Below are positions 10,257 through 21,094 of a stretch of 64,000 nt of DNA, in pieces. The position numbers and the translations under genes were made by a program. The notes beneath the pieces were generated by a model. The model was not told where the DNA came from and did not search any database. It saw only the letters and a list, made by a program, of their open reading frames with translations. This DNA comes from Trichodelitschia bisporula (Eukaryota > Ascomycota > Dothideomycetes > Phaeotrichales > Phaeotrichaceae): positions 453,013 to 517,012 of the forward strand of contig ML996702.1 of the NCBI GenBank assembly GCA_010356995.1, read 5' to 3'. Within the stretch, counting starts at the first letter, position 1, and each line of letters starts with the position of its first letter.

Positions 10257-11366
10257 TCAATTCATCCCGTTCAGCCAAGAATCATCGCCATACTCCCCGC
10301 CAAGTTCGCCTTCATCGCCCGCACCGCCCGTCTGGACATCCCAGTCAAACATCTGCTCAAAGGTCGAGTCGCCGTGAGTGAACTCAGAGTTGCCGTTGCC
10401 ATACTCCTCTGAAGCCTCTTCCTTGCCTGCCGCCCCATGCTGGCCGTTCTGGGCTGGCATGTCAAGCATTGTAATGTCGATCTCCTGGTTAGAGGCGTGA
10501 TGTGCTGCGTTTGCACTTGCGCCCATGTCTTGTCCATTTGAATCCGGTATATTGGCGTAGTTCTCAATACCTGTCAGCAACGATGGAACAGCACCGTTGT
10601 CAGGAAAGTTCTGTAGGGCAATGCCCGAGGAACCCAGCCCCATTTTATCCGGTGACGCACTCGCTATACCGTCAAATATGCTGTCCAGATCCAAGTCTTC
10701 CGCGCCCGGGGTCTTGTTCGTCGCTTGATCTGGCGCAATGGGCTTCGCACTCGACCCTGGGGGCGAGCTGTAAACTATAGAGGTTGTCGCATCATCTCGC
10801 TTGACATCTGTATCCCCAATAAGCCGACCAAAACCATCTGGTGCTTCAATAGAGGGTTCGACGCTCGACGTAACGGGTTCTTGCTTGATAGAACCGATAT
10901 CCTCCATGAAGCTGTCACCATTGGCCTCGAAGAGAGGGTCCGCCTCCAGTTTTACGGGAGTAGGAGAACCCGCAAGACGTTTCCGCTCTGCAGCCTCTGC
11001 CCGCTCACGTTCCAAACGCGCAGCCTGACACAAGGCGAGGTTCCGACGCATAACGGCCTTTGCTCGAAACTGGAGATGGCGTCAGCCGCAAGCAACGTGT
11101 AGGGTGTACATCTGCGTACGAGATCGGCTTCCAACTTGTCCAATGCTCCCTGGAATTGCCCGATTGCCTCGGGAATGTTTTTATGAGCGAGCTGGCGGAA
11201 GCCGGGGTCTTTGCGCTTCCTCGCATCGGAGATACCAATGGTGGCCTCTCGAAGCTGGACTGGTATCAGGCGACTGTAACAGATAAAGAAGTCTACATAC
11301 CACGTAGGCAAGAGAGTTTTGGAGCACATCAGTCGGAGCCCGTTGGCGAAGTGGTACTTGAGCCAT
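10257..11366 (-). CDS. Uncharacterised acidic protein, possible Mediator tail subunit (Med2-like)
   Basis: Three exons, 11366-11301, 11254-11120 and 11069-10257, give 337 residues. Introns are 46 bp (GTATGT...CCAG) and 50 bp (GTACGC, branch GCTGAC, CCAG). The N-terminal ~110 residues are predicted helical: a segment around IPEAIGQFQGALDKLEADL is followed by a charged coiled coil (RLERERAEAAERKRL). The remaining ~220 residues are low-complexity and acidic with Asp/Glu-rich islands (EDLDLDSIFDGI) and a C-terminus DDSWLNGMN, like an activation-type or scaffold region. A short helical domain with a long disordered acidic tail recalls fungal Med2/Med29, but I cannot confirm that by eye. Gene reality is well supported by the two phase-consistent introns; function is open. 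Confidence 0.75.
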
Positions 11367-12687
11367 GGTTCGTTTCAAAAAGCGTTGGGCCTTCGGGGGT
11401 TCGAAGGGAGGGGAAAATGGGAAGGTCTCTATGGCTAGTTACAGTAGAGACGAAAGAGTATCTTGACCGTTTATAAGTTGTAGGGCGTTATAGTGGGGAT
11501 TGATGGACGCGGGGGGGGTTGCGCGTCAGTGACGATGCACTGACCGTCGCGAAGGGGAAGGAAGCCTTGGCGTGTCGTCCCGGGCTTGTGGGCACGGGTT
11601 CCACACGAGCTCACCGGGATCATGCTTTCTCTTCTAGGGGGACGAGGGCTGTCAGATCACGTGATGGAACCCCTCTCTCAGGGGAGAGAAGTGGGGCAAA
11701 CCAAGGGCTGACCCTACGGTAGGCGGGAAGCTGGGGTAATGGTGGGGCAAAGGTTACTCGAAAAAGTTGTTGCCGTAGAACATGGTAGTCTTACGGAATG
11801 GAGCAGCAATGACCTTTCACCAGCGGCCCTTGGAGGGTTGGGACAAGCCGCCGCTAAATTTGTTTTACCTGTGGTCTAATGTACGGTACTGTACCATGTC
11901 GGGGAGATTATGCTGTTACGGTACATTTTCACCACCGATGACGAGGGGGGATGGTCCTACCGGCAAGATGGCTATGTCAGGTTGTGAAGAGTCGCCAGCA
12001 CTTGACAGTACTGTGGTAGCTCCAACCTTTCCAGAGGTAGGCAGGAGAATAGTTCATACGGTACGTATAAGTTTCCTTGGTTGTCAACGTGATATTCGCC
12101 ATGATGCTCTCTACCGTACTGGGTATAATACTGTGTAGCACGTGGCCCATCCACCACCTCCCTAGTGAACCCTGAAGGCTTGGCGAGTGGTTGTCCCCAC
12201 CGCGAGCCCTCGTCCTCCGCCTTCTCCCAAGGGTCAAATGATCTTCCCCAAGATATTATGGCTGCCTCCCTCCGCAAGAATATTTAGGCCGGGCGGCGGC
12301 AACTTTTTCGAGTGGCTCTTGCACACTTTTCCCCACGGAGCACCGGTCGGCCCGTTCACTAGCGCGGGACTTTTTCGCAGCCGCTGCCAAGGAGCCCTGC
12401 GAGAAACCTTACCAGGTGGCTGCGGTGCTCATTCACACTCCCAGTTCGCACTTACTCCATTTCCCTTCCCCAACACCCTCCAATACCACGCAACCCGTCA
12501 TCATCTCCTTTTTTTGCGGCTTTCCAGTTCCTTTGATTTTTTCACGTTATCTGCGCATTCATCTTCCGGTTCTTTTCCATATCTCTCATCATTTTCTTGT
12601 AGGAGTTGTCTAGGTCCGGAAAGTAATATCTCCCCAATCCCTCTCTGCTCCCATGCGTTGCTTGCTAACTCTTTACCTTACAGAAAC
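11367..12687. promoter_or_regulatory. Upstream region of the Pub1-like gene, with a probable 5'-UTR intron
   Basis: Divergent intergenic region of 1.3 kb. A likely leader intron runs 12623-12683 (GTAATA, branch TGCTAAC, TTACAG), ending 4 nt before the ATG at 12688. Pyrimidine-rich sequence at about 12420-12600 is typical of a strong fungal promoter and leader. Four copies of a TACGGTAC-type palindromic motif lie at 11881-11895, 11916-11925, 12056-12068 and 12112-12119. No coding signal. Confidence 0.55.
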
Positions 12688-14178
12688 ATGGCTGACCAGG
12701 AGACCTCGCCTATGGAGAATGGTCAAGCGCTTGCGCCTCTGTCCATTCCCCAGCCCAAAGGCCCGCAGCCTTCTGTGATGTCCCCGGGCGCCATGGTGGC
12801 AGCTCGTCGCGCTGCGCCGGAGCCCAACAAGCGGGCCCTCTATGTCGGTGGCCTCAACCCTGGGGTCAGCGATGGCTTGCTGCATACCATCTTCGAGGTT
12901 CACGGCCACGTTCAAGGCGTCAAGATCATCCCCGACAAGAACTACAAGAATACGGGAATGAACTACGGGTTTGTCGAATTCGATGACCCGGCCAATGCAC
13001 AGCGTGCCATGGAGACTCTTCACGGTCGTGTTGTTATGGGTTCGGTATGCAATTCTCAGAGCTTCCTCACTGAACGCTGGGCTAATATCCTCCGAGGAGA
13101 TCAAGGTCAACTGGGCGTACCAGAATAATAATCAGCAGCGCGAGGATACTTCCGGTCACTTTCACCTCTTTGTCGGCGATCTCTCTAATGAGGTCAATGA
13201 CGAAGCCTTGTTCCAGTTCTTTGGCGCCTGGGGCAGCGTCTCGGAAGCTCGCGTCATGTGGGACATGAAGACCGGTCGCTCCCGTGGCTACGGCTTCGTC
13301 GCCTACCGTGAACGCGCTGATGCGGAGCGCGCAATTGAGGCGACGCAGAGCAATGCTTGGCTTGGGTCGCGCGCGATCCGTGTCAACTGGGCTAACCAGA
13401 AAGGTCAGCCGTCTGTCGGTCAGCACTCGGCCATGAGCCAGCTTGGTATGTCGCCCTTCCAGCAGCACAGTCCGTTCCCAACCGGGGGCGCGAACGAGCT
13501 CCAGCAAATCATGATGCAGTCTCCGGAGGATGTGAGTACGGTATATGTCGGCAATCTTACTCCGTATACAACAATCCAGGACCTTCAGCCGCTCTTTTCG
13601 CAGTACGGTATGGTCGTGGAAAACCGCTTTCAGGCCGACCGTGGCTTTGCATTCATGAAGCTTGACTCGCACCAGGCTGCGGCCCAGGCTATCTGCGCTC
13701 TCAATGGGCACAGCGTTCATGGTCGTCCCATCAAGTGCAGTGTTGGTCATTTCGTATCTACAATTTTTGGAGCATTCCGTCCTAACGCTAACATAGTGGG
13801 GCAAGGAGCGCACTCCCGTCCATCAGCAGCAGCCGACGCCGGTGTACGCCCATCCGCCGGAGCAGGCCAACTTCAACCATGGGTACCCACCTAGTGCTCC
13901 GAACTCTGCCTATCCACCGACTCCCACTGGCTATCCTTACCCCGTTCAGTACAACCCTATGTCACCTGGTGAGTTTCCAATCCAGGTATCGCATTTTTTT
14001 CGCATTCCCTAACCCTCTCTTAGCTGCGTCGTCTCCTGCGAACTATCACCCGCAGACTCCCGGCTATGGTCCTCCGGCGAACTACCAAAACTTCGTTCGT
14101 CCTCAACAAGGCGCTAACCAGTGGGGTCACGCAGCGCAGAATCAGCAGCATTACGCATACGGCAACTACCAGGGCTAG
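12688..14178 (+). CDS. pub1: Pub1/TIA-1-type RNA-binding protein with three RRMs
   Basis: Four exons, 12688-13044, 13097-13741, 13797-13968 and 14024-14178, give 442 residues. RRM1 starts about residue 50 (RNP2 LYVGGL, RNP1-like MNYGFVEF). RRM2 starts about 141 (LFVGDL; RGYGFVAY). RRM3 lies in the second exon's last third (VYVGNL; RGFAFMKL). Exons 3 and 4 encode a Pro/Tyr/Gln/Asn-rich tail (YPPTPTGYPYPVQYNP; AQNQQHYAYGNYQG), a prion-like domain typical of stress-granule proteins. Family members bind U-rich and poly(A)+ mRNA and affect stability and translation. The upstream in-frame extension towards 12187 is rejected because it crosses the probable leader intron. Junctions conserve frame and branch sites throughout. 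Confidence 0.93.
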
Positions 14179-15237
14179 GACAATTTCTGATGGATGAGAA
14201 CTTACTATGTTTTCTGTGGTAGTTTCTCTCTTTCTGTTAGCACATTGTCTGTAATCTCTCATGCACGTCTTCCTTGATCTGTCTCTTTAGTGTTGTTTTG
14301 ATTGCGAGGGTGAGGTGTGTGGTGACTGTACTGAATATGCTGTTGATGCTACTTACTGCTGCGACTTGAGCGAGACGCAAGAATGGGCTGGGACATCTGT
14401 ATCTGTTCTGGCTTTCCTTCCCTGCTGGTATCCCGCATTATCTGTATCCATGGGCGTCAGGGGGGCCGACTGGGGCCCGGCGCTGCTTCTGTTACTTTTG
14501 TTGCCGACGTCCTGCATGAACTTCCCAATTACTCTATCATTTCAATACCTACGTACGGGACCATTGGAATAGTCCATCATTTTCCATGTTTAGGTAGATA
14601 CCCCACTCGTCAAATGGCCCATGCTTCCTTTTTTTCTCATTCTTTTCTTCTCTTTGTACTGTGGGGAGGTCGGCGGATGCGGTGTAAGGTTGAAAAAGCT
14701 GAGGAAGGATCGGAGAACTGCCGAATCGATGTTGGAACTCGTCAAGCATGAATATCATCATCGAAACTAGGTCTGCAAACCGCAAAGCAAATCGCGAGTC
14801 CGCAGATCATCAACCGTCCGCCCAAGCTTCACGGCTAAATTAAGCATATCTCTTCGCGCTGCCTAGCGTGCTGCTGATGCGGGCACTAGCGGCACGGGCT
14901 AGGAGCGTCCGCGCGGCCGCCCGGTCATCGGTTTGGAGTTTCGAACCCGAGCATCCTAGAGGTTTCTCCAGTCGACGCGAGAGCATGGCGTTTTGAACAT
15001 CCAGCAAGGAACAAGTTGATCACCATGGTTGCACGCCAGCATCACCGCTAAACCTAAGCAGAAGACGAAGAACATCGCGATACATTTTTACAAACTATGC
15101 AGCATCATTCCAATCTCATAATAAACCCCCTTCCACGGCTCGCTCGCCCGCTCAGCCTCATGTCCAACACCTCCAACCCGCTCAAACCAGAGGAAGCGCG
15201 CCCGGTTCTCCCCCAGCCACCACCGTCCCCGAACCGC
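14179..15237. other. Intergenic, convergent 3' flanks
   Basis: Region between the ends of the Pub1-like gene and the Egh16-like gene. T-rich tracts after the former fit a 3' UTR. No gene or element seen; a T-loop-like string near 14937 does not fold into a tRNA. Confidence 0.6.
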
Positions 15238-16190
15238 CTACTCCATCTCCGCCTTCCCCAGCAGACCGCGGGCCATATGGCGCTTGCGCAGGTTAAACTC
15301 AACAGCCCGCTTCTTCGCCCCCGCGCTCATGGTAAACGCCGCCGAGCCACCGAACGGCCCCGCCAGCGCCGAGTTCTGCAGCCGCACGATGCACACATTG
15401 TCCACGCCACCCACGGACCCCGAGCACGTCATCCCCGCGGGCATCTGCACCTTAACCGGGAAATCCGTCGTAGTTGCCGCGCTCAGACCCCCGATCCCGA
15501 GACCGGGCACGTTGGTCGTGACCTGCGCGTCCTTGAAGGCGGTCGGGTCGGTGCCGCCGCTGGTCGGGTCGATGGCGGCGGTGAGCGGCCCGGCGCCGTC
15601 TTGGTTCACTTGGTGGAAGGTCATCGTGATGCTGCCGTCGTCGCCGCACGTCGGCAGACCGCTCGAGGCCCCGGACCCAGCTGCCTTGCTCACGCCCTGC
15701 TCCTTCGTGCCCTTGGCCGTCTTGGTACCGGCACCGGTGGCGCCCGCGGCACCGCCAGCACCCTTCGCGGCCCCGCCGCCGGTTAGCCCGTCGAGCAGAC
15801 CGCGCTTGTTGGCGCCGGCTGGGGCGGCGGTGCCGGTGCCCATGAAGGAGGCGATGGCCTTGGCCGCGTCGACGGGGCCGGCCTTGGTGCGGCCGAGGGC
15901 GGAGGCCTTCGCCGTCCCGAGCTCCTTGGCGCGGATGATGCTGGTGTCGGTTTCGGAGCCGCAGGCGGGGGTGGCGCAGTCGCGGGGCGTGCCATCGATG
16001 ACTAGGGGCGGGGTTAGTGGGGAGTTTGGTGGGGAAGGGAAGGGACAGGTGGGGATAAGGGAGGAAGGTGGAGCGTACCCGACAGGCCGGGCATGGTGAC
16101 GCCGTTGGCGCCCTGGATTTGGGTGATGACGCCGTGGGCGTTGGCGCTGGCTGCCAGAGCTGCGATGAGAGTTGCGTAGGTGTACTTCAT
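15238..16190 (-). CDS. Egh16-like secreted protein (DUF3129, GAS1/MAS-type)
   Basis: Two exons, 16190-16079 and 16001-15238, joined over a 77 bp intron, give 291 residues. A clear signal peptide (MKYTYATLIAALAASANA) is followed by HGVITQIQGANGV and VIDGTPRDCATPACGSETDT, the conserved start of the Egh16/gEgh16H family. A Gly/Ala/Thr-rich linker occupies the middle. The C-terminal Cys-containing domain reads LPTCGDDGSITMTFHQVNQDGAGP through MTCSG...NVCIVRLQN, as in the rice-blast appressorium proteins GAS1 and GAS2. The end is basic with dibasic sites (KKR, RKR) that Kex2-like proteases could cut. The family is secreted and in some pathogens tied to host penetration, but it also occurs in saprobes, so no pathogenic role follows. 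Purine-rich GAAGCGAA repeats lie just upstream, about 16255-16290. Confidence 0.88.
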
Positions 16191-18348
16191 TTTGACTGAT
16201 TAGGGTGTCGGTTGGACGATGTGGGGGTTTGGTCGAAGGACTGTGGCTGAGCTGAAGCGAAGAAGCGAAGAAGCGAAGAAGTGAAGAGCAAAAAGCGACC
16301 TGCGCAAGAGAAGATAGTGAAGAAGTTGGATTGGAAGGCTGATGACGAGAACACCAAGGCGCGACATCGCGCGCTACTTATGCCCTCCCGCTCTCCCGCA
16401 CTTGGGCTACGCCTTGGGCTACGCCGCGGCCAAACGGCAAACACGCGCATTGCATGGCGCAAAAGCTTGTGTGGTACCGTCGCAGTGCGGCCGTAACGCG
16501 ATGCACTGGTGCGGAACGGCAAATCTGAGGCCCAAACATGAGGCTCTCCGTACCTGGCGCCCTACCTGGCGCATGGCTAAGCTTTTCGCGGCGGTGCTTG
16601 AGGCCCAAATGGGGAGAAACGGGGGTGAGGGAAGGTTTCCATGGGCCGGGAGGGTCAGATTCCGATTTCGCGGGGGTGTCGCGGGTGCGCTGGTGCTTCA
16701 CAATGCATGCGGGGTGCATGGTGGGTGTGCAAGAATAGGCTGCGTACCTGGGGATAGCCTTGTTCGGTAGCCTTGTTTGCATTACTATTACTGCAGTGGC
16801 GTTAGCGCTCGCTGACGATGGGATCTGGTTCCTGGGGTGGGTGAAGCCAGCCAGCCAGCTCCACGATCCAACGATGTCGTAGCCGTAGCATACGCTACTG
16901 GGCTTCAGTGGCGCCGATATTCCCACCAGTCAACCACCTCGCCGCACCGTCCCCGATCTCCACTAGCATCCCCTTCCCTCATTGCCTTCATAGCCCACAG
17001 ACCACCCGTCCTTAATCCCCCGATCACCATGATCGCCCTCTTCCCGCCGGCGCACACGCCCGTTCAATAGGTCCCCGCTCCCAGCCCGGGCGCTTCACCG
17101 CACACACCCCCGCTCCGCGCACCGACCCACTCGCCCCGACCCGGACCGTCTCACGGCCACGGCCGCCGCGCTCCCGGCACCTAGCACGTTTCCCGCACGC
17201 TGAGAGCCGCGGGTGAGCCTCCTGCTGCGCCCTTCAAGCGTGCTGTTTGGGTGCACGGGGGCGGGAACGGTTGGCGTTTCGGCTCGGCTGCCCCTGGGCG
17301 TGAAACGGTTGCAGCGTGAGGTGGGGGGGGTATTTGGGAAGGGAGGGTACTGGGGATCATTGCGGGTGCATGATCGGGGAATCAGATAGGGAAGGGAGGC
17401 CGATGAATATGGAAGCGAGGAGATGGAGGATTGGAGGATGACGATGAGGAGGTTGAGGTCGCTACGTCGTTGCAGTGAATGCGCCGCGGCCCGAATGGGC
17501 TTATGCCGACTTGGCTGCTGCAGTCTGCGGGATACGCGCGGCAGACTGGTGTGTTTACACTGCGCACGACACGGCTTCACCCGCTGTGCGCAAGGACGAG
17601 AGTTGAGGGAAATGCAGTCCTTCCCCGTTGCCCTAAGGTACGGCTTAGATTAAAAGGCAGAGCCTAATTCAACGTCGAGTCTTCTTCGCCTCGCTTTTCG
17701 ACCTCATCACCACTGTTTTTGATACCCACTTCTCTCTAACATTCTCCACTCTTTGATCTCCACCTCCACTCTCCCAAGCCTTTGGCTTACCCACGGCAAT
17801 GCCGGCGCCACATCCACTGCAGTCGCCGACTTCCCTCGGCTCAAAGCCCGAATGTCGATAGCGCGTACTTTTGCACACCCCGCCATCAGCATCTCCAACC
17901 CCACACTCTCTGCAAGAGCTGGGGGAGCATGGCCACCCTCGTGACTGCAAAGCAGCGGCATCGGCATTCTGATTCATGTCTTGTTATCTTGCCATCTTGC
18001 ATTGAGGTTGCGTCTTTTGCATCTCCTGCCTTTATCTCACCAGGTAGCATCGTCTGTTACTCAATTGACTTCAACTGTCCTTCTCTGTTCACTTACCTCT
18101 GATTGACTATTCATCTTGCTTCTTACTGTGCCAAGGTCTCCCCCACAGCTTCTCTACCCGAGCGGTGGCCGAAATTCCCAACCGACGGCTCACACGGCTC
18201 ACACGGCTAGTAGTTCGTAGCCTGCATCTCACGACGCCACCGTTCGCCTTTTAAGAGAGAGCTCAACCAGCTCCCCTCAACCACAACTAGCAACATCCAC
18301 ACTTAGTTCACCCTCACTTACCTCAATCTCCTCCCCCCAACCGTAATC
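16191..18348. other. Long divergent intergenic region
   Basis: About 2.2 kb between the Egh16-like gene and the CoA ligase. Frames up to 180 codons on both strands overlap heavily and show no family features. The right 600 bases are strongly pyrimidine-biased on the plus strand, ending in a CT-rich leader before the ATG at 18349. A small duplication (GGCTCACACGGCTCACACGGCT) lies near 18185-18210. Confidence 0.5.
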
Positions 18349-20258
18349 ATGCCCATAAAATCCCGCTTCACTACCCCCATCCCCCCGGTCTCCCTCCCCA
18401 CCTTCCTCTTCACAAGCCCCACGACCCCCCTCCCCACCACTCCCCTCTTAATCGACGCACGCACCCCACAACATGCCCTCAGCGCCTCAACCTACCGCCT
18501 CTGGTGCCAGCGCTTCGCCGCCGGACTGCGGGCCGCGGGCCTCCAACCCGGCGACCGTGTCCTCCTCTTCAGTGGGAATAACATCTTCTTCCCCGTCGTG
18601 CTACTGGGGACCATCATGGCGGGCGGCGTCTTCTCCGGCGCGAATCCCAACTCCGTGGCCCGCGAGCTAGCGCACCAGCTGCGTGACTCCGGAGCCCGGT
18701 TTCTGCTGACCGCGCCTGAGAGCGCGGATACGGCGACCAAGGCGGCGCAGGAGGTTGGTGTACCGCTGGACCGCGTGTTTGTGTTTGACGATGGGCGGGA
18801 TATGCTTGATGGGAAGGCTGTGAAAGGCGTGGGTGAGCTCAGGCATTGGAGCCATCTGATTGCGGATGAGGCGACGGGTGCCGCATTCGTATGGGAGGAT
18901 TTCGAAGGGGAGGAATCGGCGCAGCGTATCGCAGCGCTAAATTACAGCAGTGGGACGACGGGCGTGCCCAAGGGCGTGATGATCACGCACCGCAATTACA
19001 TTGCCAATGCGTGTCAGATGGAGGTGCAGGCGCGGATGGACGCTGGGTATCCGACAAGGCAGGAGAAGTGGCGGTATCTGTGTTTCCTGTGAGTTCTTGC
19101 TGCGTGCGACTGGGGGGGGTGCTAATAATGTTAGTCCGATGTATCATGCTATGGCGCAGACGATTTTCGGTATCAACGCCATTAAGCAGGGCGTTCGCAC
19201 GTACATCATGCCCAAGTTTGATTTTCTGGCCATGCTCGACAATGTCCAAAAGTACCGCATCACGTACCTGACCGTTGTGCCGCCCATCGTCGTAGCGATG
19301 GTCAAGGACCCGCGCGTGCGGAACTACGACCTCAGCTCCATTGAGCGCGTGGGCAGCGGAGCTGCGCCGCTCGGCCGCGAGGTTTGCGTGGAGCTGGAGA
19401 AAATCCTGGGAGGGCGTGTGAACGTCAAGCAAGGGTGGGGGATGACTGAGTACGTTGGCCCCAGCCTCATCTCAGTTCCCGGGCTAATGAAGTAGAATCA
19501 CCTGCTCCGCCATCGGCTGGGACCCAAACCACACCTCCACCTCCTTCAGCGTCGGCGAACTGAATGCCAACTGCGAAGCACGCATCATGAACGAAGACGC
19601 CACGGCCGAAGTACCCCGCGGCCAGCGGGGCGAGATCTGGGTCCGCGCGCCCAACGTCATGAAGGGCTATTGGGGCCGCCCGGAAGCGACGGCTGAGACG
19701 CTGACACCGGATGGGTGGTTGAAGACGGGGGATATTGCGTTTGTAAATGAGGAGGGGCGGTTTTTTATCGTTGATCGCAAGAAGGAGCTTATTAAGGTTA
19801 AGGGTAATCAGGTTGCGCCTGCTGAGCTCGAGGCTCTGCTGCTGGATCATGAGGCTGTGGCCGACGTGGCGGTTATTGGGGTGCCGGATGCGAGGTGAGT
19901 TTTTCCCATCGCTTTCTCTTCTTCAGGGATGAGAGGAAGGGTCATGGATTTTATACTGACGCCCCGCAGCGGCCATGACGAACAGGTCCGCGCTTACATA
20001 GTGCGCCGGGCCGGGTCTTCAGTCTCGGAAAGCGATATCCAGGAATGGATGAAAAAGCACGTGACGCGGACCAAGTGGCTCACAGGCGGCGTGCGGTTTG
20101 TGGATGCGATTCCCAAGAACCCGGTATGCTTCCCTTGATGCTTTGATATGCTGACAGAGTGACTGACGGTTGTGTAGTCTGGCAAGATTATGCGGCGTGT
20201 GCTGCGCGACCAGGCTAAGGCAGAGGCGGATGCTGAGGGGGCCAAGGCTAAGCTATGA
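18349..20258 (+). CDS. 4-coumarate:CoA ligase-like AMP-forming enzyme with peroxisomal signal
   Basis: Five exons, 18349-19088, 19135-19449, 19496-19894, 19970-20123 and 20178-20258, give 562 residues. The AMP-binding box YSSGTTGVPKGV lies near residue 200. The second box QGWGMTE, the C-terminal hinge DGWLKTGDIAFVNEEG, the DRKKELIKVKG loop and the catalytic-lysine segment NPSGKIMRR are all present. This is an ANL-superfamily acid:CoA ligase in the 4CL-like clade. It activates a carboxylic acid through an acyl-adenylate and then forms the CoA thioester. The last three residues are AKL, a canonical PTS1, so the enzyme should act in peroxisomes, for example on aromatic or fatty acids entering beta-oxidation or secondary metabolism. 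The substrate cannot be read from sequence, and no polyketide synthase or other pathway gene is adjacent. Confidence 0.92.
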
Positions 20259-20602
20259 GGTGGTTGTGGTTGGCCCTCGGGTAGTGGTAAATGGCTGGGC
20301 AAGGCTGAGGAGATCTAATCGTGGATGATATATGGCAGGTACTCGATAGACTGTCTGCAAATACTTATAACATGGCCCCGATATCGCTCGCTCCTGGCTT
20401 ACAGAATCACTAATCACAGCACACAACAGGCGGAAGCAGAACAGACTTGATTTTTCCTTCCACTGCAGACAAAGGGCAGCGAACCGTCTATGGTAACTCC
20501 ATCCACACAAAGATAGGCGAACAGATCTCATCGCCACCCATGAACATAGAAACAGGCAACAAGGAAACAGACAAACGCCCCAGACGCCGCATTTTCAGCC
20601 TT
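20259..20602. other. Short convergent intergenic gap
   Basis: 3' flanks of the CoA ligase and of the small secreted-protein gene. Nothing else seen. Confidence 0.6.
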
Positions 20603-21094
20603 TCAGGCATCCTGGTCGGCGCTCGGCACGCCCTCGCCTTCGAAGCTGATCGTGCCATCGGCCATCACAGCCCCGTTCACGGTGCCGTCATCATCGGCGC
20701 CAGTATCGGCACCAGCATCATCCGCCTCAGTGAAGTCCGCGCCCGCTTCGTCGCGCTTCGACCACCCATGAGCCTTGCCGCCCTGCTTCCCGGAGCCCAT
20801 CGCTTTAGCCCCCTGGCCCTTTACCCAGCCCGCCGGCGGGATTTCTGGCACGACAATGCGCTTCGCGTGGGGCGGGCGAGCGCCAACAGGTCCCATGCCG
20901 GAACCGGTGTCGCCGACGAAGCCCCACCAATTCCCCTGGGGAAGAGCGTCCTTGGGGGCACCGCCCACGTTGATGCTAGAGTAGGGGCCGATGCCGCCGT
21001 TAATGGGGGGGTGTTTGCTGGCCTCGTTGCTCTGGGCCACTGGGAGGGCGAGAGCGGGGGTCAGGAGGAGAGTTGCGAAGATGAGAGGGTGCAT
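20603..21094 (-). CDS. Small secreted protein of unknown function
   Basis: Intronless gene for 163 residues starting at 21094. The first ~20 residues are a good signal peptide (MHPLIFATLLLTPALALPVA). The mature part is Gly/Pro/Ala-rich, has no cysteine, and contains a conspicuous INGGIGPYSSINVGGAP segment. Possible Kex2 sites are KRIV and WSKRDEAG. The C-terminal third after KRDEAG is very acidic with GAD repeats. The enclosing frame extends in frame to 21364, but that part is not signal-like. No family recognised. It could be a processed secreted peptide or a structural wall protein. Confidence 0.6.
   Translation of the reverse strand: MHPLIFATLLLTPALALPVAQSNEASKHPPINGGIGPYSSINVGGAPKDALPQGNWWGFVGDTGSGMGPVGARPPHAKRIVVPEIPPAGWVKGQGAKAMGSGKQGGKAHGWSKRDEAGADFTEADDAGADTGADDDGTVNGAVMADGTISFEGEGVPSADQDA

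Noticed and set aside
12187-12687. In-frame upstream extension of the RNA-binding protein
   Set aside because: Pyrimidine-rich leader sequence interrupted by a probable 5'-UTR intron (12623-12683); family starts near MADQ at 12688.
14930-14960. tRNA-like T-loop string TTCGAACCC
   Set aside because: Flanks do not form a T stem, and no matching acceptor, D or anticodon arms are found.
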